DNA of 45,005 nt from NCBI GenBank assembly GCA_002390845.1, contig DGQT01000082.1:1-45005 (forward strand), written 5' to 3'. How positions within the stretch are numbered: the stretch's first letter is position 1; each line of letters begins with the position of its first letter. A program made the position numbers and the translations under genes. Source of the stretch: Chitinophagaceae bacterium UBA4407. Its GTDB lineage: Bacteria; Bacteroidota; Bacteroidia; Chitinophagales; Chitinophagaceae. Shown one piece after another: positions 9,301-16,664 of this stretch. Under the pieces are notes generated by a model. It was not told the DNA's origin. It did no database searches and was given only the letters and a program-made list of their open reading frames with translations.

Positions 9301-9638
9301 GCACCATGATCAGTTTTATGTAAGAGTTTAAAAGAAGGAAATGCGTAAAAATAGACTTCCTTTTTTGTAGCTATCATCAGCACTTTACCATCGCCTGTTA
9401 GTTGCATGGCAGTAGGGAAATTATCAACTACCAGGTTCTTCAGCAGGCGGCCCGATTTTGTGTCCCATATCTTTATTCCTTTTGAACCCGTGCCCACAGA
9501 GAATAGATACTTTCCATCCGCCGAAAATTTGGTAAGATACACCTGGTCGCCATGGCCTGCGGGTACAATCAGTTCAGGAGTTTGCGCAAACACACTTGTT
9601 CCAATCAATAAACAGAGAAACAATATTAGATATTTCAT
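6339..9638 (-). CDS. Exported WD40-repeat caspase-family (C14) protein, subgroup A
   Basis: 1099 residues. The signal peptide is residues 1-18 (SVFA then Q) and the mature start is TPELIVPAGHG. A WD40-like beta-propeller region fills about 20-680 (blades such as KGIKIWDTKSGRLLKNL and DNTIRFWDAVKGVELAKL). A linker with TPNGQFD and YEKFYAPNL follows, then an Ig-like beta-sandwich (about 727-832). The caspase domain (847-1090) has His928 in FYYAGHGV and Cys986 in LDACQSAG, so the catalytic dyad is intact. Asp984, two before the cysteine, resembles the metacaspase pocket that accepts Lys/Arg at P1 (inference). Closest relative here is the protein at 25069 (same length, same DVTQLYGA-D-ALAQKGIS segment). 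Periplasmic or outer-membrane location is likely; substrate unknown. It is 15 kb from the main array. Confidence 0.92.
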   Translation of the reverse strand: MKYLILFLCLLIGTSVFAQTPELIVPAGHGDQVYLTKFSADGKYLFSVGTGSKGIKIWDTKSGRLLKNLVVDNFPTAMQLTGDGKVLMIATKKEVYFYAFPSFKLLHKTDHGAQDAVAGGNNLYLLNAENINGFKVTAIDITTFREKILYDDANGNAEIMSLSPNGESLFLASGFTSRILNIATGTIALSKTQETGEIVIGYTPAGNIFGFNFSVKKKGDMVSVPELCDKSTLANLLNFNFKVPGSARLQSLKNQVVYGGNNQMCLSGDGTIVTADYTTGKKTGEIKISSDEYIICMAASGNMIVAGDKYKGTLKQYDITTGKLVRIYGEDAIAPVVWESATNATGIILDGMFDSPCGYFSSTKNGKVTAAAFQHEEKELMSIVGISADATVTATYNQKLLQLYKTPVFDQPFLSFSLPDKQVAALGISPDNKKLVVAYKNYIDVFEVATGNLLKEISNDVFNFSGTKLKKDEYLNDDQNTCSFSANSRYVAVKADKGVTVFDLETYTPKVNPNEDQVEAMRLSDDGRTLYYVKGQTSGEAVKWCELDVLNPKPPVQIAMNIQLFEVRVSDDDVQKVNAAISPDLNLIAYVKNDEIWVYNRKEFVNTAVLKGHQSYVRQVRWLANGILVSSGNDNTIRFWDAVKGVELAKLVLFTNGGWVVVTPNGQFDASEDAMKKLYYVQGIETIPLDNLYEKFYAPNLLARILEKDALPIPDVDVNKLASPPKVKMTFDAARNLVVGDDVAKLDWTNENITVKVNAECTEDAIDEIRLYLNGKLIDGTGRNLVVEDDNKKSLSKSFTIKLAPGINNFKAIALNTQRTESQPDETDVNYIPAKNIPVPAADDVTLHLIVIGINNYKNPKYNLNYANADASSFKDEIQQNNSGIFSKTKLYFITDQEAMKDKIEATFNTVIKEAKPQDLFIFYYAGHGVMSDNNEKKEFYIVPYDVTQLYGADDALAQKGISASELQEFSKNIPAQKQLFILDACQSAGMIDAIAMRGAAEEKAIAQLARSTGSHWLTASGSEQFAAEFSQLGHGVFTYALLQGLKGGAANGDKQITVNELKAYLEIQVPELSQKYKGSPQYPASYGYGNDFPIEVIK

Positions 9639-9703
9639 TATTTAAAGGTATGCGTATTTACAACTTTTGAAATACCCTTAGCAAGGTATTTGGGAAAAGG
9701 AAT

Positions 9704-9976
9704 TTTATGAGCCGGGCAGTAGTAACTTCCTTGAACTTTTCTTGCGCCTGCCCCGACGAGCGAAGCGGAACTCGGGGTCGCACTCTTGTACTGTTGATTC
9801 TTTGTTCGACCGTTGACCGTCTACTGTCGACCGCTGTTACGAACGTACAAGTGAGTGATCCCGAAATAAATTCGGGACAGGCTGCCACGCTTCGCTTAAA
9901 TGTCGCCATGAAAGAGGAACTGTGAAACGAGCGTGGCAACCGGCGATGACCAAAGAGCTTATGATGGGTCAATAAT
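9704..9976. repeat. Intergenic palindrome with nested insertions (copy e)
   Basis: Left outer end ttttatgagccgggc; right outer end ttatgatgggtcaataat. The left core cttgcg/tcgcactcttgtac (ending at 9791) is split by about 32 bp containing the stem ccccga (9751-9756) with tcgggg (9772-9777). The right arm gtacaagtgagtga (9845-9858) is split by a second stem tcccgaa (9859-9865) with ttcggga (9871-9877), then the 39-bp element at 9902-9940, before resuming with cggcgatgacc. Removing these pieces restores the uninterrupted arms seen at 32134 and 32253. No gene is present in 9639-10054. Confidence 0.7.
9902..9940. repeat. 39-bp nested mini-palindrome, copy 1
   Basis: Ends are near-perfect inverted repeats (gtcgcca with tggcaac). 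The inverted sequence recurs at 12067-12105 with 38 of 39 bases identical, so the two copies flank the fibre-protein gene in opposite orientation. It lies inside the right arm of the larger palindrome. Confidence 0.85.
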
Positions 9977-9984
9977 ATGCTTAA

Positions 9985-10032
9985 TAAAAAATGGATTAAC
10001 AACTTCAATATTTTGAAGGTTGTTAATCCATT
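9985..10032 (-). terminator. Rho-independent terminator of the fibre-protein gene
   Basis: Read on the minus strand: a 19-bp stem (9990-10008 pairing with 10013-10032, one bulged base), a 4-nt loop, then a run of five T residues (complement of 9985-9989). It lies 23 nt after the stop codon at 10055. Confidence 0.85.
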
Positions 10033-10054
10033 AAAATAAACCGGATTAAATAAA

Positions 10055-11818
10055 TTATTTTACAAGCACCATTTGTTTTGAACCGGTAATCTTTCCATCC
10101 ACATATAAAGTATACTGATATGTTGCGGCTGAAAGCGTTGCTGCATCTATGTTTAAAGAACCTTTGCCAGTGCCCGAAACATTCGCCTGTTTTAAAACCT
10201 TGCCACTTTTATCTGTAACTACAATTTGTGCAGTTGTATATTTTTCCGGCAAAGTGTAATGAATAACCGTATTGTTATTGAACGGGTTTGGAACATTTTG
10301 CTCAAGCAACGCATTGCTTAAATTTAGGATTTGAATATTTTCAGCATCAGTATTGCTGTTCGCATTTGCAGAAAGAATCATTGCTTTTAAATCGTTGATC
10401 TGTTTTTGCAGGTTATTTATTTTGGCATCTTTATCGTCATTTTGTTTTGAAAGTTCCTGTACTGCTTTAACCAGCGGAACCACAAACTCGCTGTAGGTAA
10501 TTGCATACAAACCATCTTCTGTTGCAGGTTTTTGTACGCCACTAAACTCGTAACCCATTTCATTGGCCGCTTGCTCCACATCCTGGGCCACAAAGCCTGT
10601 CATCAATTTCTTTTCAATATCGTACCTGCCCCTCCAATCGGCAGCAGGTTTTTTTCCTTTATTCAGCATTTCATCTTCGCGGTGAATGTTTAAGTTGTAA
10701 GTAACTGGTTTTAGTTTATTGATGAATGCCAGGCCCGGAACATTTTCTTTGATATTATCTTTTATCCTCCTGTCGCTAAAGCTAGACCATTGTACCTGGG
10801 CTACCATAAAAGATATGCTTGAATTACCGCAGGTAACGGTATTGCTTGCGCCAAAAGTGTTGCCAGAAAGATAACCAAGGCACATGGTATTGTCTGTACT
10901 GTTTGTTAAACCTGCAACCGCGCCAATATTTGTATTGTTAGATCCGGTAACATTAAGCTGGCCTGCCTCATAACCTACCCCTGTATTTTGAGTGCCGGTA
11001 CTGTTTTGCCCCAACGCGTATGTTCCCACGGCTGTATTAAATCCACTGATTGTGTTGGTCAGCGCATAGGTTCCAAAGGCTGCATTATAGCCACTCGTGG
11101 TATTTGAGTAAAGTGCATTTAAACCATAAGCAGCATTATTACTCCCTGTTGTATTCTGGTATAAGGAAAAAGTTCCGGTGCTGGTATTACTGCTGCCATA
11201 GCTGTTTGAATTAAGCGCATAATTTCCGGTAGCAGTATTACTGCTGCCGGTAGTGTTTGCATACAAGGCAGAGTAACCATTGGCAGTATTAAAACCACCG
11301 GTTGTATTGGATGCACCAGAATACAACCCCAGGAATGTATTTGAATTAATATCGGTGCTAAGCGTTCTGTTGTTGCCTACATATAAACCACCGGTATAGT
11401 AAATATTTTTCCAGGCCAGCATATTACTGCCAAGGTTACGCACCTTGTTACTGTCTGGAATAAGGCTCGCATTTATTTTTGTTGTTGAACTTAAATTTGA
11501 CAATGCGGTATTTGCTCCCGGGCTACTTACCGGTGCCCATGTGCCGCCTGTATAAAAATAAAAGCCCGGTGTTTGATTTGTTTGATAAATGAGTAAGCCG
11601 GCAGCAGGTGTTGCTATTGCATCGCGCTGCGCTTTGGTCATTCGGGGTGCAAGAAATCCTTTAGTAGTGGAAGTCATATCCAGCAAAGAAGAAACATTGG
11701 GGGCGTTGGTGCCTATTCCTGCACTTCCGTTTGCAGGAAAAATGTTTTGAGCGGTTACATTGGTTGCAGCTACCATAATTATTGCCGCAGTTGTAATGGA
11801 TAGTAAAACAGATTTCAT
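10055..11818 (-). CDS. T9SS-secreted fibre-like protein with S74 chaperone domain
   Basis: 587 residues from the ATG at 11818, which starts the signal peptide MKSVLLSITTAA...TAQ; a longer frame from 11857 adds 13 poor residues. Residues about 160-300 are eight or nine 17-residue repeats of the type NTATGNYALNSNSYGSS, like YadA-head beta-rolls. At about 348 comes SDRRIKDNI, start of an intramolecular-chaperone (peptidase S74) domain with Ser348 and Lys353 in the positions of the self-cleaving dyad. A coiled coil (DAKINNLQKQINDLKAMI) follows, then a type A T9SS sorting domain from about 505 (LEQNVPNPFNNNT to KQMVLVK). Probably a trimeric cell-surface adhesin or fibre. Self-cleavage would remove the sorting domain, which is odd. 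It has its own terminator. Confidence 0.9.
   Translation of the reverse strand: MKSVLLSITTAAIIMVAATNVTAQNIFPANGSAGIGTNAPNVSSLLDMTSTTKGFLAPRMTKAQRDAIATPAAGLLIYQTNQTPGFYFYTGGTWAPVSSPGANTALSNLSSTTKINASLIPDSNKVRNLGSNMLAWKNIYYTGGLYVGNNRTLSTDINSNTFLGLYSGASNTTGGFNTANGYSALYANTTGSSNTATGNYALNSNSYGSSNTSTGTFSLYQNTTGSNNAAYGLNALYSNTTSGYNAAFGTYALTNTISGFNTAVGTYALGQNSTGTQNTGVGYEAGQLNVTGSNNTNIGAVAGLTNSTDNTMCLGYLSGNTFGASNTVTCGNSSISFMVAQVQWSSFSDRRIKDNIKENVPGLAFINKLKPVTYNLNIHREDEMLNKGKKPAADWRGRYDIEKKLMTGFVAQDVEQAANEMGYEFSGVQKPATEDGLYAITYSEFVVPLVKAVQELSKQNDDKDAKINNLQKQINDLKAMILSANANSNTDAENIQILNLSNALLEQNVPNPFNNNTVIHYTLPEKYTTAQIVVTDKSGKVLKQANVSGTGKGSLNIDAATLSAATYQYTLYVDGKITGSKQMVLVK
10930..11341 (-). repeat. 51-bp tandem repeats in the fibre gene
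   Basis: The 17-residue beta-roll units of the fibre protein are tandem at the DNA level, with recurring blocks around gtattactgctgcc and tgtattgg. One unit is 16 residues long. Conservation is at protein level more than base level, so this is an older repeat than the TPR one. Confidence 0.75.
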
Positions 11819-12021
11819 TTTAAGAATTTTAGTGTTTATAATAGGGCAAAGCAACAAATGGTATTACACGTTTTTAATGGCAATGATATTATGGCAGAAA
11901 ATAGGGTAAAACCGGCGGCGATCATTTTATTTATGGTAATTTAAAATATGGATTTTCGGGATTTTAAGAACTCAAAAGGCTTGTAAAACCAGTTTCTTTA
12001 TTTCCCGAATATTTAATAAGC

Positions 12022-12350
12022 CGGAGTGTTTTTTTGGGCCAAACAAGTGGAATACTATTTAGCATCGTTGCCACGCTCGTTTCACAGTTCCTCTTTCATG
12101 GCAACATTGAAACAGCCCTGGCAGCCTGTGCCGGAATTGTTTCGGAATCGTACCCTTTAACTGCATAACAATGCCGGGCATTTACACAAACAGGCGCAAC
12201 AACGGGCAATCCCATTCCTGGTATAACAGATTTCTCACTTCGTTAAAATGATGGAAAAAACGCAGCCATTGATGCCATTCATTCCAAATGCAGAAGTGTG
12301 CGACGCAAGGAACGATCAGCACAGACCTGTAGTTTGGCTCATTATTTTTT
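12022..12350. repeat. Intergenic palindrome (copy f) in a 629-nt gene-free region
   Basis: Left end tttttttgggccaaac, followed by the 39-bp mini-palindrome at 12067-12105. Right end gaagtgtgcgacgcaagg (from 12293), then cagacctgtagtttggctcattattttt. The interior holds low-order inverted sequence (for example aatgccgggcatt around 12170) and no gene. The region 11819-12021 shows nothing I can name apart from the divergent upstream regions of the two flanking genes. Confidence 0.55.
12067..12105. repeat. 39-bp nested mini-palindrome, copy 2
   Basis: Starts gttgcca and ends tggcaac, a perfect 7-bp terminal inverted repeat. It is the reverse complement of 9902-9940 with a single mismatch. The two copies are separated by about 2.1 kb that contains the fibre gene and its terminator. 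Confidence 0.85.
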
Positions 12351-12447
12351 AGAAATCAACAGTTAAAACAAATAATGAAAGGGTTTACCTGTCCTAAGTT
12401 TTTTATATAATAAACAGGTTAACTTTAGCGCAAAATAAAGTGACTGT

Positions 12448-14961
12448 ATGAAAATAATTGCACCCGTATTCATTTTAGTAATAATTGCAACCGCATCATT
12501 TGACCAGTCATTTGCTGATCCCAAACAATTTGATACGGCACTAACACAACTCAATACCAGCAATCGTTTCAACGGAACAGTACTCTATGCTGAGAACGGA
12601 AAAGTAATCTATAAAAAAGCCTTTGGCGTGGCTGACTTCCGAACAGGCAAACCACTAACCACCGCATCGTCTTTTAACCTTGCATCTGTTTCGAAACAGT
12701 TCATCGGCATGTGTGTGATGTTGCTTTCAGAAAAAGGCCGGCTAGCTATTGATGATGATGTACAGAAATATATTCCTGAACTTCCCTACAAAGGGATAAC
12801 CATACGCAACCTGTTAACACACACATCAGGCATACCGGAATATTTTGATCTTTACACACAATACCGGCAGCCACTTGATACACTCAGCAATGAAAAACTC
12901 ATACAATTATTTGCTACATATAAACCTGCACTTGATTTTGAGACCGGTACAAAATGGAGTTACTGTAATACCAATTATGTATTGCTCTCGGCTATGATCG
13001 AAAGAGTCTCAGGGCAACCATTGAGTGAATTTATAAACAAACAAATTGTACAACCGCTTGGCCTGAAAGATACCTATGTGTATCATGTATTAATGCCATC
13101 GGTGCCGGCCAATCATGTATATGGATTTTCTGAAATAAACGGAAAGCGAAATTTGAACGACCTTATAAATGTAGATGGGGTTACCGGCGATGGCAATATC
13201 TATTCTTCCGTTGAAGATTTGTTTAAATGGGAGCAAAGCCTGTACACAGAAAAGCTGGTAAAGAAAGCCACAATTGCACAGGCTTTTGAACCTGTAAAAT
13301 TAAAAGATGGCACCACTTATCCTTATGGTTTTGGCTGGGGCATCGATAAAGAAAATGATCAATATTCGCATACGGGTAGTTGGGTTGGGTTTAGAAATTT
13401 AATTTCCCGTGATGTTAAGAACCACCGCACATTAATTGTATTAAGCAGCGGCGATAATGATATGGGAAGAAATATTGCTGAATCAATTTTTAATGGTAAG
13501 CCATTTTATGTCCCCACTACATTTTTAATAACAAATGTAAGGCTGATTGATGGCACCGGTACGCCTGCACGCAATGCTTCGGTACGGGTGCAGAACGATG
13601 AAGTTATTGCCGTTGGTAATTTAAAATCTTTCCTCAACGAAACAGTTATTAATGGTAGCGGTAAAACACTTGTACCTGGTTTTATTGACAGCCACAGTCA
13701 CCTGGAAAGTTCTCTTGCCAAATACCCTGAAGCTCTTGCGGCAGTTAGCCAGGGCATTACCACCATCGTGTCGGGGCAGGATGGCGACAGCTATGCTATT
13801 GATACCTTAAAAACGGATTTTTTGCAATCGCCGAAAGCCATTAACGTAGCAACATATACCGGGCATACCACCATCAGGGAAATGGTGATGGGCAGCAATA
13901 ATTTAAACAGACCAGCCACAAAAGAGGAGCTTGAAAAAATTAAAATTTTATTGCAACAGGAAATGGAAAAAGGTTCGCTTGGCCTTTCAACCGGCCTGGA
14001 GTATGAAGGCGCATTTTATTCAAACAGGGATGAGGTAATTGAGCTGGCAAAAGTAGCTGCTACATCTAACGGAAAATACATCAGCCATATAAGAAGCGAG
14101 GATATTAATATGGCTGATGCCGTTGATGAGATCATCAATATTGGCAGGCAGGCTAAAATTCCAGTTCAGATTTCGCATATAAAAATTGCGCTGAAAGATG
14201 ATTGGGGTACAGCGCCTTCACTGCTTGCCAAACTGCAGCAGGCACGCAACGAAGGCATTGATATTACCGCAGATTGTTACCCCTACGAATACTGGAACAG
14301 CACAGTCCGCGTACTCTTTCCTAAAAAAGATTTCACCAGTATTGCAGGCGCAACCTATGCTGTGGATCATCTCTTCGATCCCGAAGGTTCGGTAATGGTA
14401 CGCTTTGCCCCAGACAGCAGGTACAACGGAAAAACGGTTGCGCAAATTGCAAGGCTTCGTAACGAAACTCCAGCACAAACGCTGCTTTATTTAGTGGCTG
14501 CAGCAGAGGCCTACGAAAAAAAATATCCCGATGCAGACGGAGTAGAAACCATTATGGGTAAGTCAATGAGCGGTACTGATATTGTCTCATTTCTTTCATG
14601 GCCGCATACCAATATTTGTTCCGATGGCGCTAATGGCGGGCATCCCAGGGGCTACGGCACTTTCACCCGTGTGTTAAGTTATTATGTACGCGATAAAAAT
14701 ATAATGAGCCTCGAAAATGCCATCTATAAAATGACCGCGCTAACAGCCGAACAGGTTGGTATAAAAAACCGTGGTATTATTGCGGCCGGATATTATGCAG
14801 ATATGGTGTTGCTCGATCCCTTAACAGTAAAAGACAATGCCACTATCCAAAATCCAAAAGCTTTATCCGATGGTATTTTAAAAGTATGGGTAAATGGCGT
14901 GCTTGTTTATAAGTATAAGGAAAGTACAAAGCAATTTCCGGGCATGTTTTTAAGCAGGTGA
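12448..14961 (+). CDS. Fusion of serine beta-lactamase-like hydrolase and N-acyl-D-amino-acid deacylase
   Basis: 837 residues with an N-terminal export signal (MKIIAPVFILVIIATASF). Residues about 25-350 are a class-C beta-lactamase/DD-peptidase fold: Ser80-Val-Ser-Lys83 nucleophile motif, Tyr172-Cys-Asn174, His308-Thr-Gly310 in place of KTG. Residues about 357-837 are an amidohydrolase of the D-aminoacylase group: VPGFIDSHSH with metal ligands His416 and His418, His547 (SHIRSE), His577 (ISHIK) and catalytic Asp726 (CSDG). The metal-bridging cysteine of classical D-aminoacylases appears to be Asp445 (SGQDGD). Both active sites look complete. Likely role: trimming D-amino-acid peptides and then deacylating N-acyl-D-amino acids in the periplasm (inference). 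The genes downstream, DUF1611/DgcN-type and dipeptide epimerase, fit the same pathway. Confidence 0.92.
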   Translation: MKIIAPVFILVIIATASFDQSFADPKQFDTALTQLNTSNRFNGTVLYAENGKVIYKKAFGVADFRTGKPLTTASSFNLASVSKQFIGMCVMLLSEKGRLAIDDDVQKYIPELPYKGITIRNLLTHTSGIPEYFDLYTQYRQPLDTLSNEKLIQLFATYKPALDFETGTKWSYCNTNYVLLSAMIERVSGQPLSEFINKQIVQPLGLKDTYVYHVLMPSVPANHVYGFSEINGKRNLNDLINVDGVTGDGNIYSSVEDLFKWEQSLYTEKLVKKATIAQAFEPVKLKDGTTYPYGFGWGIDKENDQYSHTGSWVGFRNLISRDVKNHRTLIVLSSGDNDMGRNIAESIFNGKPFYVPTTFLITNVRLIDGTGTPARNASVRVQNDEVIAVGNLKSFLNETVINGSGKTLVPGFIDSHSHLESSLAKYPEALAAVSQGITTIVSGQDGDSYAIDTLKTDFLQSPKAINVATYTGHTTIREMVMGSNNLNRPATKEELEKIKILLQQEMEKGSLGLSTGLEYEGAFYSNRDEVIELAKVAATSNGKYISHIRSEDINMADAVDEIINIGRQAKIPVQISHIKIALKDDWGTAPSLLAKLQQARNEGIDITADCYPYEYWNSTVRVLFPKKDFTSIAGATYAVDHLFDPEGSVMVRFAPDSRYNGKTVAQIARLRNETPAQTLLYLVAAAEAYEKKYPDADGVETIMGKSMSGTDIVSFLSWPHTNICSDGANGGHPRGYGTFTRVLSYYVRDKNIMSLENAIYKMTALTAEQVGIKNRGIIAAGYYADMVLLDPLTVKDNATIQNPKALSDGILKVWVNGVLVYKYKESTKQFPGMFLSR

Positions 14962-15343
14962 ATTAAAGAAAATAATTGAAAAAAATACAGGATAATACCA
15001 GCAAATATTTTCATGGCATCCCGGTTGCGTCGCAAGCACTTCAGCTTAATATCAATGGTCAACTTTTGCATCCGGCGCAGCAGGGTTTACTTTTTTTGAA
15101 CAGGTTGTTTGCAAAGTTTTTTTTATTGCAGAGAAATAAGTTACATGAGAAACCGCAGAGTAATATAACATTTGCTGCTATCTCTGCGTTTTCTCGTGTC
15201 TCTCTGTTCTTTGCGCTAAAAACTTCGTGTTCTTTGTGGTAAAAACAGCCGTAACCACAAAGAACATAAAGAAAAATACAGCACAAAGTTCACAAAGGAA
15301 AAACAAGGAAAGGCTTTATTATAAAAACAAAAACAGTTAAAAC
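14962..15343. repeat. Gene-free region with two repeat types
   Basis: At 15008-15027 lies ttttcatggcatcccggttg, the perfect inverse of 16572-16591. From about 15150 comes a different dispersed repeat: ccgcagag facing ctctgcg, then gttctttgtggt (15229-15240) and its perfect inverse accacaaagaac (15254-15265) around a 13-nt loop, with further acaaagttcacaaagg copies to about 15300. Short reading frames here are made of these repeats. No gene or promoter is convincing. Confidence 0.65.
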
Positions 15344-16417
15344 GTGACCACGAGTAACAAACCAAAAGCAATAGTATTAACCGATGGTATGCTGAAGGAT
15401 TCCGATGCAAAAACCGCACATGGATTAATACGCGGCACAGAACGTTTCGAAATTGTTGCTGTAATAGACAGTGCCCATGCAGGAAAAGATGCAGGCGAAA
15501 TTATAGATGGTAAGCACCGTGATATCCCTGTTTTTGCAAACGTTGAAACTGCTGTTGAAACCATACAGGATATACGCTGCTGCATTACTGGCATTGCCAC
15601 TATTGGTGGTATTTTACCGCCTCATTTTATACCGATTATTGAATCATGTATTCAACAAAAAATGTCCATCGTAAATGGCCTGCACGAATTTCTTACCAAT
15701 ATGCCCGGGCTGGTACATTTGGCTGCTTTGCACAGTGTTGAATTGATTGATGTACGTAAGCCAAAAAATAAAAAAGACCTGCATTTCTGGACAGGTGAAA
15801 TATATAAAGTAACTGCCCCTATAATAGCAGTAATAGGAACCGATTGCGCATTGGGTAAAAGAACCACTTGCCGTATGGTTCGCCAGGCATGCGAGGAAGC
15901 AGGCATTAATGCACAGATGATTTATACAGGGCAAACAGGTTGGTTGCAGGGAGGAAAATATGGATTCATTTTCGACTCAACTTTAAACGATTTTATTTCC
16001 GGCGAACTGGAGCATGCCATAGTCAATTGCCGGGAGGAAACAAACGCAGATGTGTTGCTGGTTGAAGGCCAGTCTGCTCTGCGCAATCCAAGTGGACCCT
16101 GTGGCGCAGAACTACTGGTATCGGGTAATGCAAAGCATGTAATACTGGTACATGCCCCTAAAAGAAAATATTACGAACATATTGAAGCATGGGGCGAAAT
16201 ACCTTCTGCTGCAACTGAAATTCAACTGATAAAAATGTATGGTTCTAAAGTAATTGCGCTGGCATTAAACACAGAGCATTGTACTGGTGAGGAAGCATTG
16301 CAGTTTCAACAGCAATACGAAATGGAATTACAAATTCCTGTTTTACTGCCATTGCAGCAGGGCGTTGAAAAAATTATTCCCGTGATAAAAGAATTGATTG
16401 CCGCTAAAGCAAAATAA
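15344..16417 (+). CDS. dgcN: DUF1611 / DgcN-type protein (probable D-glutamate N-acetyltransferase family)
   Basis: 357 residues, cytoplasmic, starting with GTG at 15344; the product MTTSNKPKAIVLTDGML begins the conserved N-domain directly and no nearby ATG fits. Domain 1 (about 8-140) is Rossmann-like. Domain 2 (about 155-357) has a P-loop-like VIGTDCALGKRTT (residues 163-175), TGQTGW (195-200) and VEGQSALRNPSG (240-251), all marks of DUF1611. Known family members act in the DgcN-DgcA route of D-glutamate catabolism, acetylating D-Glu before epimerisation. Next on the same strand, 247 nt on, is an enolase-superfamily epimerase, and upstream is an N-acyl-D-amino-acid deacylase; this context supports the assignment. 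The acetyl-transfer reaction is from family knowledge, not visible in the sequence. Confidence 0.82.
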   Translation: MTTSNKPKAIVLTDGMLKDSDAKTAHGLIRGTERFEIVAVIDSAHAGKDAGEIIDGKHRDIPVFANVETAVETIQDIRCCITGIATIGGILPPHFIPIIESCIQQKMSIVNGLHEFLTNMPGLVHLAALHSVELIDVRKPKNKKDLHFWTGEIYKVTAPIIAVIGTDCALGKRTTCRMVRQACEEAGINAQMIYTGQTGWLQGGKYGFIFDSTLNDFISGELEHAIVNCREETNADVLLVEGQSALRNPSGPCGAELLVSGNAKHVILVHAPKRKYYEHIEAWGEIPSAATEIQLIKMYGSKVIALALNTEHCTGEEALQFQQQYEMELQIPVLLPLQQGVEKIIPVIKELIAAKAK

Positions 16418-16664
16418 TAAACCAGCTAAAGCCCGCAGGATTTTAATGTGAATAACCCGGATGAAATCCGGGGTTTAAAAAAAGCAGGAAAACAACATGC
16501 CGAAACAAATAAAGCCTGCTGCACAGGATGCTGAAGCCCAATTGAAAATATACAAATGAACGAATTGCGACCAACCGGGATGCCATGAAAAAATTAGCTG
16601 GTATCATATTCTTTTCCGGCTATTTTAATTAAACCAAAACGATAAAAAATTTTAAAAAAACAGC
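16418..16664. repeat. Intergenic region with hairpin and inverted arm
   Basis: A hairpin aacccggat (16454-16462) with atccggggtt (16466-16475, one extra base) follows the upstream stop but has A residues, not T residues, after it, so I do not call it a plus-strand terminator. At 16572-16591, caaccgggatgccatgaaaa is the perfect inverse of 15008-15027. This is followed by attagctgg, like the outer end of the palindrome family. Confidence 0.55.

Noticed and set aside
9658..10008. Reading frames of 72-116 codons on both strands between the first caspase gene and the fibre gene
   Set aside because: They consist of nested palindromic repeats and a terminator; codon content has no protein-like pattern and no start context.
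14976..15286. Reading frames of 75-88 codons on both strands
   Set aside because: They run through the ctctgcg and accacaaagaac repeat block, and the strands mirror each other.
16453..16476. Hairpin behind the DgcN-type gene as a terminator
   Set aside because: Followed by A residues on the plus strand, and no gene ends toward it on the minus strand, so no T-tract supports termination.
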